A stretch of 64,000 nt of DNA from Cherax quadricarinatus (taxonomy: Eukaryota; Arthropoda; Malacostraca; Decapoda; Parastacidae): positions 1-64,000 of the forward strand of contig NW_027196449.1 in the NCBI RefSeq assembly GCF_038502225.1. Direction: 5' to 3'. A program made the position numbers and the translations under genes. Under the pieces are notes generated by a model. The model was not told the DNA's origin. It did no database searches and saw only the letters and a list, made by a program, of their open reading frames with translations. Positions 1-9,917 of the stretch are shown here, piece after piece; the first letter of the stretch is position 1; the number at the start of each line of letters is the position of its first letter.

Positions 1-431
1 ACCTCAGTCAGAGGTCGAACAATAACAACACTTGGCCATTCCTTGATTTATGTCTCCAAGTGAACTTCTCCGTCCCACATTTCACGAGTATTGTAGGAAG
101 TCGGAAAAGAAACTTACGTTGAATTAAGACATTTCATTCAGTTCAGTAAATTATCTTTCAATATATTTGTGTATATCGAGACTTTAATGACAAAACTGTT
201 TATAGATATAACTTTTTTTATTAAGCATTTACATGTTATATTGTGCTATATAATAACACTATAATAGTGAATATAATTACAATAACATTGTAGTTCAATA
301 TTCCTTAAAAAAAATATTTTCCTGGAAATTAAGACAAGCTGGGAAAAATAAAATTCTTGGAAAATTTCGAAGCAAAAAATTTGGAAAAATAATTCACTTT
401 CAGATTTATATATTTTAGAGAAAAATATTAT
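1..431. other. AT-rich non-coding stretch
   Basis: No coding frame, splice-flanked exon or recognisable repeat is visible. The stretch is AT-rich with A and T runs and ends at the 3' tail of the adjacent RTE element. Confidence 0.5.
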
Positions 432-3400
432 TATTTTTTATTATCACACCGGCCGATTCCCACCAAGGCAGGGTGGCCCGAAAAAGAAAAACTTTCACCA
501 TCATTCACTCCATCACTGTCTTGCCAGAAGGGTGCTTTACACTACAGTTTTTAAACTGCAACATTAACACCCCTCCTTCAGAGTGCAGGCACTGTACTTC
601 CCATCTCCAGGACTCAAGTCCGGCCTGCCGGTTTCCCTGAATCCCTTCATAAATGTTACTTTGCTCACACTCCAACAGCACGTCAAGTATTAAAAACCAT
701 TTGTCTCCATTCACTCCTATCAAACACGCTCACGCATGCCTGCTGGAAGTCCAAGCCCCTCGCACACAAAACCTCCTTTACCCCCTCCCTCCAACCCTTC
801 CTAGGCCGACCCCTACCCCGCCTTCCTTCCACTACAGACTGATATACTCTTGAAGTCATTCTGTTTCGCTCCATTCTCTCTACATGTCCGAACCACCTCA
901 ACAACCCTTCCTCAGCCCTCTGGACAACAGTTTTGGTAATCCCGCACCTCCTCCTAACTTCCAAACTACGAATTCTCTGCATTATATTCACACCACACAT
1001 TGCTCTCAGACATGACATCTCCACTGCCTCCAGCCTTCTCCTCGCTGCAACATTCATCACCCACGCTTCACACCCATATAAGAGCGTTGGTAAAACTATA
1101 CTCTCATACATTCCCCTCTTTGCCTCCAAGGACAAAGTTCTTTGTCTCCACAGACTCCTAAGTGCACCACTCACTCTTTTTCCCTCATCAATTCTATGAT
1201 TCACCTCATCTTTCATAGACCCATCCGCTGACACGTCCACTCCCAAATATCTGAATACGTTCACCTCCTCCATACTCTCTCCCTCCAATCTGATATTCAA
1301 TCTTTCATCACCTAATCTTTTTGTTATCCTCATAACCTTACTCTTTCCTGTATTCACCTTTAATTTTCTTCTTTTGCACACCCTACCAAATTCATCCACC
1401 AATCTCTGCAACTTCTCTTCAGAATCTCCCAAGAGCACAGTGTCATCAGCAAAGAGCAGCTGTGACAACTCCCACTTTGTGTGTGATTCTTTATCTTTTA
1501 ACTCCACGCCTCTTGCCAAGACCCTCGCATTTACTTCTCTTACAACCCCATCTATAAATATATTAAACAACCACGGTGACATCACACATCCTTGTCTAAG
1601 GCCTACTTTTACTGGGAAAAAATTTCCCTCTTTCCTACATACTCTAACTTGAGCCTCACTATCCTCGTAAAAACTCTTCACTGCTTTCAGTAACCTACCT
1701 CCTACACCATACACTTGCAACATCTGCCACATTGCCCCCCTATCCACCCTGTCATACGCCTTTTCCAAATCCATAAATGCCACAAAGACCTCTTTAGCCT
1801 TATCTAAATACTGTTCACTTATATGTTTCACTGTAAACACCTGGTCCACACACCCCCTACCTTTCCTAAAGCCTCCTTGTTCATCTGCTATCCTATTCTC
1901 CGTCTTACTCTTAATTCTTTCAATTATAACTCTACCATACACTTTACCAGGTACACTCAACAGACTTATCCCCCTATAATTTTTGCACTCTCTTTTATCC
2001 CCTTTGCCTTTATACAAAGGAACTATGCATGCTCTCTGCCAATCCCTAGGTACCTTACCCTCTTCCATACATTTATTAAATAATTGCACCAACCACTCCA
2101 AAACTATATCCCCACCTGCTTTTAACATTTCTATCTTTATCCCATCAATCCCGGCTGCCTTACCCCCTTTCATTTTACCTACTGCCTCACGAACTTCCCC
2201 CACACTCACAACTGGCTCTTCCTCACTCCTACAAGATGTTATTCCTCCTTGCCCTATACACGAAATCACAGCTTCCCTATCTTCATCAACATTTAACAAT
2301 TCCTCAAAATATTCCTTCCATCTTCCCAATACCTCTAACTCTCCATTTAATAACTCTCCTCTCCTATTTTTAACTGACAAATCCATTTGTTCTCTAGGCT
2401 TTCTTAACTTGTTAATCTCACTCCAAAACTTTTTCTTATTTTCAACAAAATTTGTTGATAACATCTCACCCACTCTCTCATTTGCTCTCTTTTTACATTG
2501 CTTCACCACTCTCTTAACTTCTCTCTTTTTCTCCATATACTCTTCCCTCCTTGCATCACTTCTACTTTGTAAAAACTTCTCATATGCTAACTTTTTCTCC
2601 CTTACTACTCTCTTTACATCATCATTCCACCAATCGCTCCTCTTCCCTCCTGCACCCACTTTCCTGTAACCACAAACTTCTGCTGAACACTCTAACACTA
2701 CATTTTTAAACCTACCCCATACCTCTTCGACCCCATTGCCTATGCTCTCATTAGCCCATCTATCCTCCAATAGCTGTTTATATCTTACCCTAACTGCCTC
2801 CTCTTTTAGTTTATAAACCTTCACCTCTCTCTTCCCTGATGCTTCTATTCTCCTTGTATCCCATCTACCTTTTACTCTCAGTGTAGCTACAACTAGAAAG
2901 TGATCTGATATATCTGTGGCCCCTCTATAAACATGTACATCCTGAAGTCTACTCAACAGTCTTTTATCTACCAATACATAATCCAACAAACTACTGTCAT
3001 TTCGCCCTACATCATATCGTGTATACTTATTTATCCTCTTTTTCTTAAAATATGTATTACCTATAACTAAACCCCTTTCTATACAAAGTTCAATCAAAGG
3101 GCTCCCATTATCATTTACACCTGGCACCCCAAACTTACCTACCACACCCTCTCTAAAAGTTTCTCCTACTTTAGCATTCAAGTCCCCTACCACAATTACT
3201 CTCTCACTTGGTTCAAAGGCTCCTATACATTCACTTAACATCTCCCAAAATCTCTCTCTCTCCTCTGCATTCCTCTCTTCTCCAGGTGCATACACGCTTA
3301 TTATGACCCACTTCTCGCATCCAACCTTTACTTTAATCCACATAATTCTTGAATTTACACATTCATATTCTCTTTTCTCCTTCCATAACTGATCATTTAA

Positions 3401-4022
3401 CATTACTGCTACCCCTTCCTTTGCTCTAACTCTCTCAGATACTCCAGATTTAATCCCATTTATTTCCCCCCACTGAAACTCTCCTACCCCCTTCAGCTTT
3501 GTTTCGCTTAGGGCCAGGACATCCAACTTCTTTTCATTCATAACATCAGCAATCATCTGTTTCTTGTCATCCGCACTGCATCCACGCACATTTAAGCAAC
3601 CCAGTTTTATAAAGTTTTTCTTCTTCTCTTTTTTAGTAATTGTATACAGGAGAAGGGGTTACTAGCCCATTGCTCCCGGCATTTTAGTCGCCTCATACGA
3701 CACGCATGGCTTACGGAGGAAAGATTCTTTTCCACTTCCCCATGGACAATAGAAGAAATAAAAAAGAACAAGAGCTATTTAGAAAAAGGAGAAAAACCTA
3801 GATGTATGTATATATATATATGCATGTGCGTGTCTGTGAAGTGTGACCAAAGTGTAAGTAGGAGTAGCAAGATATCCCTGTTATCTTAGCGTGTTTATGA
3901 GACAGAAAAAGAAACCAGCAATCCTACCATCATGCAAAACAGTTACAGGTTTTTGTTTCACAGTCATCTGGCAGGACGGTAGTACTTCCCTGGGTGGTTG
4001 CTGTCTACCAACCTACTACCTG
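432..4022 (-). mobile_element. RTE-type non-LTR retrotransposon, copy 1, nearly complete
   Basis: Both ends are set by comparison with the second long copy at 24688-28269: the two match from a 3' UTR with an AAT-rich tail (left) to a 5' UTR ending near 4022 (right). Read on the minus strand the order is 5' UTR of about 430 bp, one long ORF, then about 240 bp of 3' UTR. The 3' UTR carries a CCACCCTGCCTTGGTGGGA block that recurs in every RTE copy in the window. No clear target site duplication was found for this copy. Clade assignment to RTE rests on a single ORF with endonuclease and RT, the GHVERM...RGRGRPRKGW C-terminus and short tail repeats. Confidence 0.85.
683..3589 (-). CDS. RTE endonuclease-reverse transcriptase polyprotein, ORF intact
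   Basis: The frame of 968 codons is open to its stop at 683. Residues about 1-235 form an APE-like endonuclease (EEP): Glu29 in LSETK, Asp136/Asn138 in VVGDLNAK, and Asp229-His230 in ISDH. Residues about 440-730 are the reverse transcriptase, with Asp607 in FMDLEKAYD and FADD at 713-716. The C-terminus holds the WFGHVERM and RGRGRPRKGW signatures seen in RTE/BovB-like elements. The protein would nick target DNA and copy the element RNA at the nick. The first codon of this span is GTG and the frame stays open upstream through the beta strand LGCLNVRG, so the real start is uncertain; the first in-frame ATG lies near 3556. All catalytic residues are present, but the encoded element need not be active. 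Confidence 0.88.
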   Translation of the reverse strand: MRGCSADDKKQMIADVMNEKKLDVLALSETKLKGVGEFQWGEINGIKSGVSERVRAKEGVAVMLNDQLWKEKREYECVNSRIMWIKVKVGCEKWVIISVYAPGEERNAEERERFWEMLSECIGAFEPSERVIVVGDLNAKVGETFREGVVGKFGVPGVNDNGSPLIELCIERGLVIGNTYFKKKRINKYTRYDVGRNDSSLLDYVLVDKRLLSRLQDVHVYRGATDISDHFLVVATLRVKGRWDTRRIEASGKREVKVYKLKEEAVRVRYKQLLEDRWANESIGNGVEEVWGRFKNVVLECSAEVCGYRKVGAGGKRSDWWNDDVKRVVREKKLAYEKFLQSRSDARREEYMEKKREVKRVVKQCKKRANERVGEMLSTNFVENKKKFWSEINKLRKPREQMDLSVKNRRGELLNGELEVLGRWKEYFEELLNVDEDREAVISCIGQGGITSCRSEEEPVVSVGEVREAVGKMKGGKAAGIDGIKIEMLKAGGDIVLEWLVQLFNKCMEEGKVPRDWQRACIVPLYKGKGDKRECKNYRGISLLSVPGKVYGRVIIERIKSKTENRIADEQGGFRKGRGCVDQVFTVKHISEQYLDKAKEVFVAFMDLEKAYDRVDRGAMWQMLQVYGVGGRLLKAVKSFYEDSEAQVRVCRKEGNFFPVKVGLRQGCVMSPWLFNIFIDGVVREVNARVLARGVELKDKESHTKWELSQLLFADDTVLLGDSEEKLQRLVDEFGRVCKRRKLKVNTGKSKVMRITKRLGDERLNIRLEGESMEEVNVFRYLGVDVSADGSMKDEVNHRIDEGKRVSGALRSLWRQRTLSLEAKRGMYESIVLPTLLYGCEAWVMNVAARRRLEAVEMSCLRAMCGVNIMQRIRSLEVRRRCGITKTVVQRAEEGLLRWFGHVERMERNRMTSRVYQSVVEGRRGRGRPRKGWREGVKEVLCARGLDFQQACVSVFDRSEWRQMVFNT

Positions 4023-4252
4023 GAAAATAAGCGAGTAATTTTTTTCAAAAATATTTTTAGAATAGCTTTTGTACCTCATTTTGTAGTCAATGCATGATTT
4101 TTCATTTCCATACACACGTATTGGATAGGTACGACAGTGGCAGTGTTTACTGAGGCAATAGGGTGAGTGCCTAAGTTTTAACTTTATCTGGATATAAGAC
4201 GCTACGGACAATATCTTCCACCTTCATTATTTTTTCCAACCATTCATTATTT
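4023..4252. other. Unassigned spacer
   Basis: AT-rich sequence between the RTE 5' end and a micro-insertion. I see no gene or repeat in it. Confidence 0.4.
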
Positions 4253-4265
4253 TCTTGCTTACTGC

Positions 4266-4316
4266 AGAGCTATATAGCCCTTGTGGCTTAGCGCTTCTTT
4301 TTGATTATAATAATAA
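4266..4316 (+). mobile_element. 51-bp 5'-truncated tail of the I-like LINE, with 13-bp TSD
   Basis: The insert is only the last part of the I-like LINE 3' end (TATAGCCCTTGTGGCTTAGC followed by an ATAATAAT tail), matching the end of the long copy near 15885-15934. It is flanked by the 13-bp duplication TCTTGCTTACTGC at 4253-4265 and 4317-4329, the signature of target-primed reverse transcription. Confidence 0.88.
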
Positions 4317-4329
4317 TCTTGCTTACTGC

Positions 4330-4590
4330 TTCTGTATTGCTTCATGTTGCGCCCCGTTTATGGAACACAATGTTGTATTTAAATACTGTAAGTGTGTAAC
4401 GTAACTCAATATTATATTGTGAATATGTTCATTAATAGTTAAAATGAAGATGTTTGGCTTGATGGTATCTGTCAGAGACAACTTACTCGTAAATGTTTAA
4501 GATATGTCAGAGTATTTTATCCAGAGTGGTATATTACAGATCATTCTCGAGAAATACCATGACGTTGCTCACTCTAAATAAAGTATTACC
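4330..4590. other. Unassigned spacer
   Basis: Non-coding AT-rich sequence; nothing recognisable. Confidence 0.35.
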
Positions 4591-4752
4591 ACGAGTGAGA
4601 GTGAGAGTGTGAGTGTGAGTGAGTGTGTGAGAGTGTGTGAGAGTGAGTGTGTGAATGAGAGTGAGAGTGTGAGAGTGTGAATGAGTGTGTGTGTGTGAGA
4701 GTGTGAGAGTGTAAGAGTGTGAGTGAGTGAGTGTGTGTGTGTGTGTGTGTCA
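4591..4752. repeat. GAGTGTGT-type microsatellite
   Basis: About 160 bp of imperfect GA/GT repeats. It directly precedes a dispersed repeat whose second copy (6959-7240) is also preceded by a GT-rich tract, so a simple-repeat head may be part of that element. Confidence 0.85.
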
Positions 4753-4759
4753 CCCAATA

Positions 4760-5012
4760 AATATATGCACTAATAACTCGTTACAATTGTGACCGGGTGT
4801 GGACGTGTGAATTGCTCATTAGTTTATAATTTGTTCATGATTGTAACCATGTATAGACGTGTAGATGATTCATTACCTTCGTCACTTGTTCATTTATCAA
4901 AACTTTGGGACCCAGTCCCTGGACCCATTATGTACCTCTATAATCTTTTGACACCCGCCCACACGATGGGTATGGGGTGCATAATAGATATTAAACTAAC
5001 TAAACTTTCATC
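4760..5012 (+). repeat. Dispersed short retroposon, copy 1
   Basis: About 250 bp ending in GGGTATGGGGTGCATAAT then a short ATATTAAACTAA tail. Copies occur at 6959-7240 (+) and, 5' truncated with a 7-bp duplication, at 16172-16292 (-). The 5' truncation and A/T-rich tail suggest retroposition (SINE or LINE 3' end). No coding sequence is seen. Confidence 0.7.
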
Positions 5013-5131
5013 AGTTATTATAATTATTAGCTATGTAAATAGGTAGGATGTGTCTCTTTTGTTAAATGAAGAGAACAAACTACTGACGGTGGGAAACAGT
5101 CATGCCAACTAATGTTAGTTGGTTTAGGACT

Positions 5132-5824
5132 CAGTGGTTCCCAAACTTTTTCAGCTTGTTACCCAATTTAACATACCACATAAAGCATGTTACCCCTTTC
5201 ACAAAATGTTGTTATTATTGATATATATGGCTAAACGTGAACGTATACAGCCTCGCATACTCTGCTAATCCTAGCAAAACCATTGAAAACGTAAGAACCA
5301 CACATACATTATATATAAAATTAATAATAGCTACAAATTCACAGTAACAGTGGGTAAATACTAACTATATACTGCACAGGGCAGTACACATACATACCAG
5401 CTTATGTCTACCTCGGCTGATGCTCACAGATAAACTGACAGCGTGAAATAGAGGCAGCCTCAGGAAGTGAGTGACGCGTACTGGACAGGTCGATCTGGGC
5501 TACTGAGTGACTTTTGTCCTGAAGCATACTTGTCAAAATACTTTTGGGTTTCCACACACTTAGCTATATATTTCTTCTTTTCTAATACTGTATATTAGTT
5601 TTTGATGTTTATTGTTATTTGGTTTAACTTTATTACTTACTTATAATAGGCTTACTTTACAACTTTATATACTAAGACAAAGTTAACATTAATCCTCATA
5701 CCGGGTACCGCATTGTTTTCTTGATTTTCAGAATTCATAACTTTTTTTGTCACCCCTCCATTACCCCCCAAAAATGGTTAAATTACCCCCAGGGGGTAAT
5801 TTACCCCCAGTTTGGGAACCACTG
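5132..5824 (+). mobile_element. hAT-like MITE, copy 1
   Basis: This 693-bp element has terminal inverted repeats CAGTGGTTCCCAAAC at the left and the reverse complement at the right. That terminus is typical of hAT superfamily elements. It has no coding capacity and so needs a transposase in trans. Flanks read GTTTAGGA (left, offset by 2 bp) and GTTTAGGG (right), a likely decayed 8-bp target duplication. An almost identical copy lies 62 bp away in the opposite orientation. Confidence 0.85.
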
Positions 5825-5886
5825 GTTTAGGGTCTCTAGCTCACTGCTGACTGAGTCGCATGATCCGACCTGATGTTAGGTTAGTG

Positions 5887-6581
5887 CAGTGGTTCCCAAA
5901 CTGGGGGTAAATTACCCCCTGGGGGTAATTTAACCATTTTTGGGGGGTAATGGAGGGGTGACAGAAAAAAAGTTATGAATTCTAAAAATCAAGAAAACAA
6001 TGCGGTACCCAGTATGAGGATTATTGTTAACTTTGTCTTAGTATATAAAGTTGTAAAGTAAACCTATTATAAGTAAGTAATAAAGTTAAACCAAATAACA
6101 ATAAACATCAAAAACTAATATACAGTATTAGAAAAGAAGAAATATATAGCTAAGTGTGTGGAAACCCAAAAGTATTTTGACAAGTATGCTTCAGGACAAA
6201 AGTCACTCAGTAGCCCAGATCGACCTGTCCAGTACGCGTCACTCACTTCCTGAGGCTGCCTCTATTTCACACTGTCAGTTTATCTGTGAGCATCAGCCGA
6301 GGTAGACATAAGCTGGTATGTATGTGTACTGCCCTGTGCAGTATATAGTTAGTATTTACCCACTGTTACTGTGAATTTGTAGCTATTATTAATTTTATAT
6401 ATAATGTATGTGTGGTTCTTACGTTTTCAATGGTTTTGCTAGGATTAGCAGAGTATGCGAGGCTGTATACGTTCACGTTTAGCCATATATATCAATAACA
6501 ACAACATTTTGTGAAAGGGGTAACATGCTTTATGTGGCATGTTAAATTGGGTAACAAGCTGAAAAAGTTTGGGAATCACTG
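5887..6581 (-). mobile_element. hAT-like MITE, copy 2 (inverted)
   Basis: This 695-bp element is nearly identical to 5132-5824 but inverted. It is flanked by a perfect 8-bp target site duplication GGTTAGTG at 5879-5886 and 6582-6589, which confirms a hAT-type insertion as a separate event from its neighbour. Together the two copies form a long near-perfect palindrome. Confidence 0.9.
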
Positions 6582-6632
6582 GGTTAGTGGATTTGGATTC
6601 AGGGAGTCTTGTCCAGCCCTGGTCAAAGTAAA

Positions 6633-6748
<116 letters not shown>

Positions 6749-6867
6749 GGTTGTCTGGTAAAGTTTAAAGGTTCTTTAAGAAACGGTGTCGTTGGTAACT
6801 CCTGGTTTACTGTGTGTCGGTGGAAAAACAGTTATTAATAGACTTGGTCATTTACGCTGTCTCTTAA

Positions 6868-7241
6868 GGTGTATGCTCGTGTGCATATGTCTGTGCGTGC
6901 GTCCTCGTGTGTGCGTGTGCGCGTGCTAGTGTGGGTGTATGACCCACTTAATATTTGTATTTATAACTCATTACAATTATGACCAGGTGTGGATGTATCA
7001 GTGGTTCATTACTTTGTAATTTGTTCATGACTGTAACCATGTATAGGAGTGAGGCTGATTCATTACCTCTGTAACTTGCCATGATTGTGACCAGATCTGC
7101 CTGGAGTTCATTACCTTTGTAACTAGTTCAGCTATCATAACTTTGGGGTCCAGTCACTGGACCCATTATGTACCTTTGTAATCTTTTGACTACCGCCCAC
7201 GGGATGGGTATGGGGTGCATAATAAAGATATTAAACTAAGG
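6868..7241 (+). repeat. Dispersed short retroposon, copy 2, with GT-rich head
   Basis: A GT/GC-rich imperfect repeat (about 6868-6945) is followed by a diverged copy of the repeat at 4760-5012. It ends in GGGTATGGGGTGCATAATAA and ATATTAAACTAAG. It carries one extra internal segment relative to copy 1. Confidence 0.7.
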
Positions 7242-7379
7242 TGTATGTCTTTCAGACATTCTAAGTGTCTATTTCCTTAACTATAGAACATAGATATTTT
7301 TTTTTTTTAGTAAAACTACGCTAAGACGTAGATTGTAATAATCTGGGTTGAGCCTAGATTCGGTATTCAATAGAAAGGC

Positions 7380-7977
7380 CCATAGTTATAACTACATTCT
7401 GTCCCTATCCGCCTCTTAGTATTTGTCGTTATGTCCCCACCCATCCCTCCTGTCCTCCAGTATCGTTAGGTTGATTTCTCTTAACCTCTCCTCATAGGGT
7501 ATATCTCTTAGTTCCGGGACTAGTCTTGTTGCAAACCTTTGCACTTTCTCTAATTTCTTGACGTGTTTGACCAGGTGGGGTTCCAAACTGGTGCTGCATA
7601 CTTCAATATGGGCCTGACAGTGTCTTGAGTAATTCCTTAGATGTCGAAACGCTATTTTTAGGTTTCACAGGCCCTCTTAAGCTTTAACAATTATTTAGTA
7701 GATGTGTGCCTCAGATGTGCTCAGTATGATGCTCACCCCAAGATCCTTTTCCTTGATTGAGTTTTGCAGCCTTTGATCTCCTAGGCTGTACACCGTCTGC
7801 GGTCTTCTTTGTCCTCTAAACTTCATGACTTTGCACTTGCCATTTGTCTGACCAGGGTCGCAGCCTGTCCAAATCTCGTTGTAGGCTTACCTGATCCTCG
7901 TCCAATTGTATTCTTCACATAAGCTTCACATCGTCTGCGATCAGGGACATCTCTGAATCTATTCCTTCTGTCATGTG
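7380..7977 (-). pseudogene. CR1-like LINE RT fragment, degraded
   Basis: The minus strand encodes a broken C-terminal reverse transcriptase region. It includes a segment equivalent to KLEKVQRFATRLVPELR, which is intact in the related fragment at 30422-30604. Stops and frameshifts interrupt it. The element's 3' end is missing on the left. Confidence 0.7.
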
Positions 7978-8228
7978 CATATACTCACCTAGTTGTAGTT
8001 GCAGGGGTCGATTCACAGCTCCTGGCACTGCCTCTTCACTGGTCGCTACTAGGTCACTCTTCCTGCTCCATGAGCTTTATCATACCTCTTCTTAAATATA
8101 TGGATCCTGTCTCCATTTTATCACTTCCCAGACTTTTCACTTCCTGACAACTGTGACTGAAGAAATACTTCCTAACATCCTTGTGATTCATCAGTCTTCA
8201 TCTTCCAACTGTGACCCCTTGTTGGTGT
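7978..8228 (-). mobile_element. CR1-like LINE 3' end, second partial copy
   Basis: The block starting TACTCACCTAGTTGTAGTTG matches 29771-29883 plus 30190-30300 and 23465-23640. It is the 3' untranslated end, on the minus strand, of the same family as the RT fragment at 7380-7977. It sits head-to-tail with that fragment. Confidence 0.65.
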
Positions 8229-9018
8229 GTTTGTGTGTGTTTGGATGTGTGTTTGTGGGAGTGAATAGTTTCACATATAATGTGGAACACAATAACAAAC
8301 ATGGTTCTCAAACCAACCCACACCTTCCATCGTCAAAGAAAAAATGCAGTTGGCATTTTTAAACAGTGAATTTAACTATGAGTATGTAGTTTAGTGTTGG
8401 GTAATAAAGATTAGCCAAATAATGCTGCTTGTAAACATGCGAAGGTTATACAGAATTTGTTAGTAATAATGGTAGAATTAGACACTGGTAAATGGCCACA
8501 AATGTAACTTAAAAAAACTTTCACTCATACTACTACTGTATCTACAACCATCTCTTTTATATTGTGTGAGATTACACTTATAAATATATATATAATATTA
8601 TATATATTGCGTGTGGTGCCAAATGGCTAAAATTGGTCAATTAGCAAGAACTCGTTTAAAATAAGTCCTTTCTAAAGTTTTCTTTTTTACGTTTAAAAAT
8701 ATTTTTTTTTAATTCATGTTAATGTAAAAATTAATTTTGCATGAAAAGAATCTTAAGAAAATATACCTGACCTTGTTACAAAAAGTGCAGTTTAATTAAG
8801 GCTAATCCAACTAATTTTAGATAAGTTTACAATAATTCAATAAACACAATGAAATATATTTTTTTCCTTAGGTTCAAAATAATTTTTGTGGAATTACTGC
8901 ATACACAAATTTTTGCTTGCCTTATTCGGCAAGAAGAGCGTTGCTATTTAAGCCAAAATCGTAAGTTTTTACCTGTTTGGTACTAATATATATTGTAACC
9001 GCGAACGAGTTGTATTTA
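8229..9018. other. AT-rich spacer, nothing recognised
   Basis: Contains a short GT-rich patch at its start and an alternating TA patch near 8585-8610. No reading frame, TIR or LINE similarity is visible. The unseen first exon of the cuticle gene could lie here or further upstream, but I cannot place it. Confidence 0.4.
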
Positions 9019-9433
9019 ATCAATAACACTGCAACTAGCCGGGGTATCGAACCCGTGTTTTAGCCCGCCTCAAGGTGAGCGAAAATTCAAGATGCTCTAA
9101 CCCACTGGACCATACAATTCTATACAGATCACACACCCAGCAGAGCTAGGTGTTGTACCGTGATCATAGGGCATACTATAGTGTGGGTGCCTCAGAGCTA
9201 ATTTCATTCTACTCCCCTTTTGGTGTACTAGCCTCCACAAGCAGTATATATAGTATAGCACCCACACCATCGTATATCCTCGGATCATGGTACAACACCT
9301 AGCTCTGCTGGGTGCATGATCTATATAGAATTGTATGGCCCAGTGGGTTAGAGCATCTTGAATTTTCGCTCACCATGAGGCGGGCTAAAAAAAACTCGGG
9401 TTCGATCCCCCGGCTAGTTGCAGTGTTATTGAT
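9019..9433. repeat. Palindromic repeat with tRNA-like arms
   Basis: About 415 bp with long inverted arms that start and end in ATCAATAACACTGCAAC. The right arm (+) has a perfect Pol III A box, TGGCCCAGTGG near 9336, and B box GGTTCGATCCC near 9400. The left arm carries the same tRNA-like unit in reverse. The centre near 9200-9270 is the only non-palindromic part. It may be two SINE copies in opposite orientation or a single foldback element. Confidence 0.7.
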
Positions 9434-9477
9434 ATATACCCACTGTGTCCTTGTAATATTTATAACGGCTCGACAAA

Positions 9478-9545
9478 AGATACGGGAGAGTGAAACGTTG
9501 CCACAATAAGTCACATTAGTCGCATCTGTGTTCATTTACCTAGCA
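9478..9545. repeat. Half-copy of a foldback repeat
   Basis: Matches one arm of the palindromes at 46766-47057 and 55045-55222 (AAACGTTGCCACAATAA, then CACATTAGTCGCA and TTTACCTA). It stops about 20 bp before the splice acceptor of the cuticle exon. Confidence 0.65.
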
Positions 9546-9563
9546 GAATTTGTAATATTTCAG

Positions 9564-9737
9564 TTCTTGCTTTGCTCTCGTCTCCACCTCCTGCTTATGG
9601 TAGCAGTGATGGCAGAAGACAGCGCAGGTGAAGCACCTTACCCAGGGATCACTCAACTCCCTTCAACTCTGCCCACCAAGCACAAGCACAGCCTTTTGTC
9701 TCATAGACAACCCATACAACAACTGTCTCACTACAAA
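9564..9737 (+). CDS. Cuticle protein gene, internal exon (signal peptide end and linker)
   Basis: This 58-codon exon lies between an AG acceptor (ATATTTCAG) and a good donor (AAA|GTAAGC), phase 0 on both sides. It begins FLLCSRLHLLLMVAVMA, a hydrophobic core expected of a signal peptide. Cuticle protein genes commonly split the signal peptide after the first few codons, so a short upstream exon with the ATG is expected. The remaining residues (EDSAGEAPYPG... to ...LSHYK) form a Pro/Ser/His-rich linker. The frame continues in phase with 17086-18099, whose first residues KSSVYDYEV open the chitin-binding domain. The exon assignment is inference from splice sites, phase and signal-like sequence; no transcript was available. 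Confidence 0.62.
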
Positions 9738-9917
9738 GTAAGCATCTTATCTAGATTAAGTATCATGTACAATAGAGATTTTCGCAAAATTTCTGTTAAG
9801 CAATATTTATAGATTATACACAAAGAATAATATTTTACATAATTATGTACGGCCTGCCTTGTGCCGGCGACTATTATTTTTATGTAGATGAATGATTCAA
9901 AGAAGCAACATGTTGAT

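Noticed and set aside
1983..2669. 228-codon plus-strand frame, also present at 26239-26925
   Set aside because: It is the antisense of the RTE reverse transcriptase; it recurs only because the RTE copies are near-identical.
3891..4097. Small plus-strand frame
   Set aside because: It lies across the RTE 5' UTR in antisense and recurs imperfectly in the second copy.
4569..4757. Frame of alternating Thr/His/Ser/Leu
   Set aside because: It is translation of a GT/GA microsatellite.
9330..9417. Possible functional tRNA gene
   Set aside because: A and B boxes are present but the anticodon arm does not fold as a tRNA and the unit is part of a palindromic repeat.
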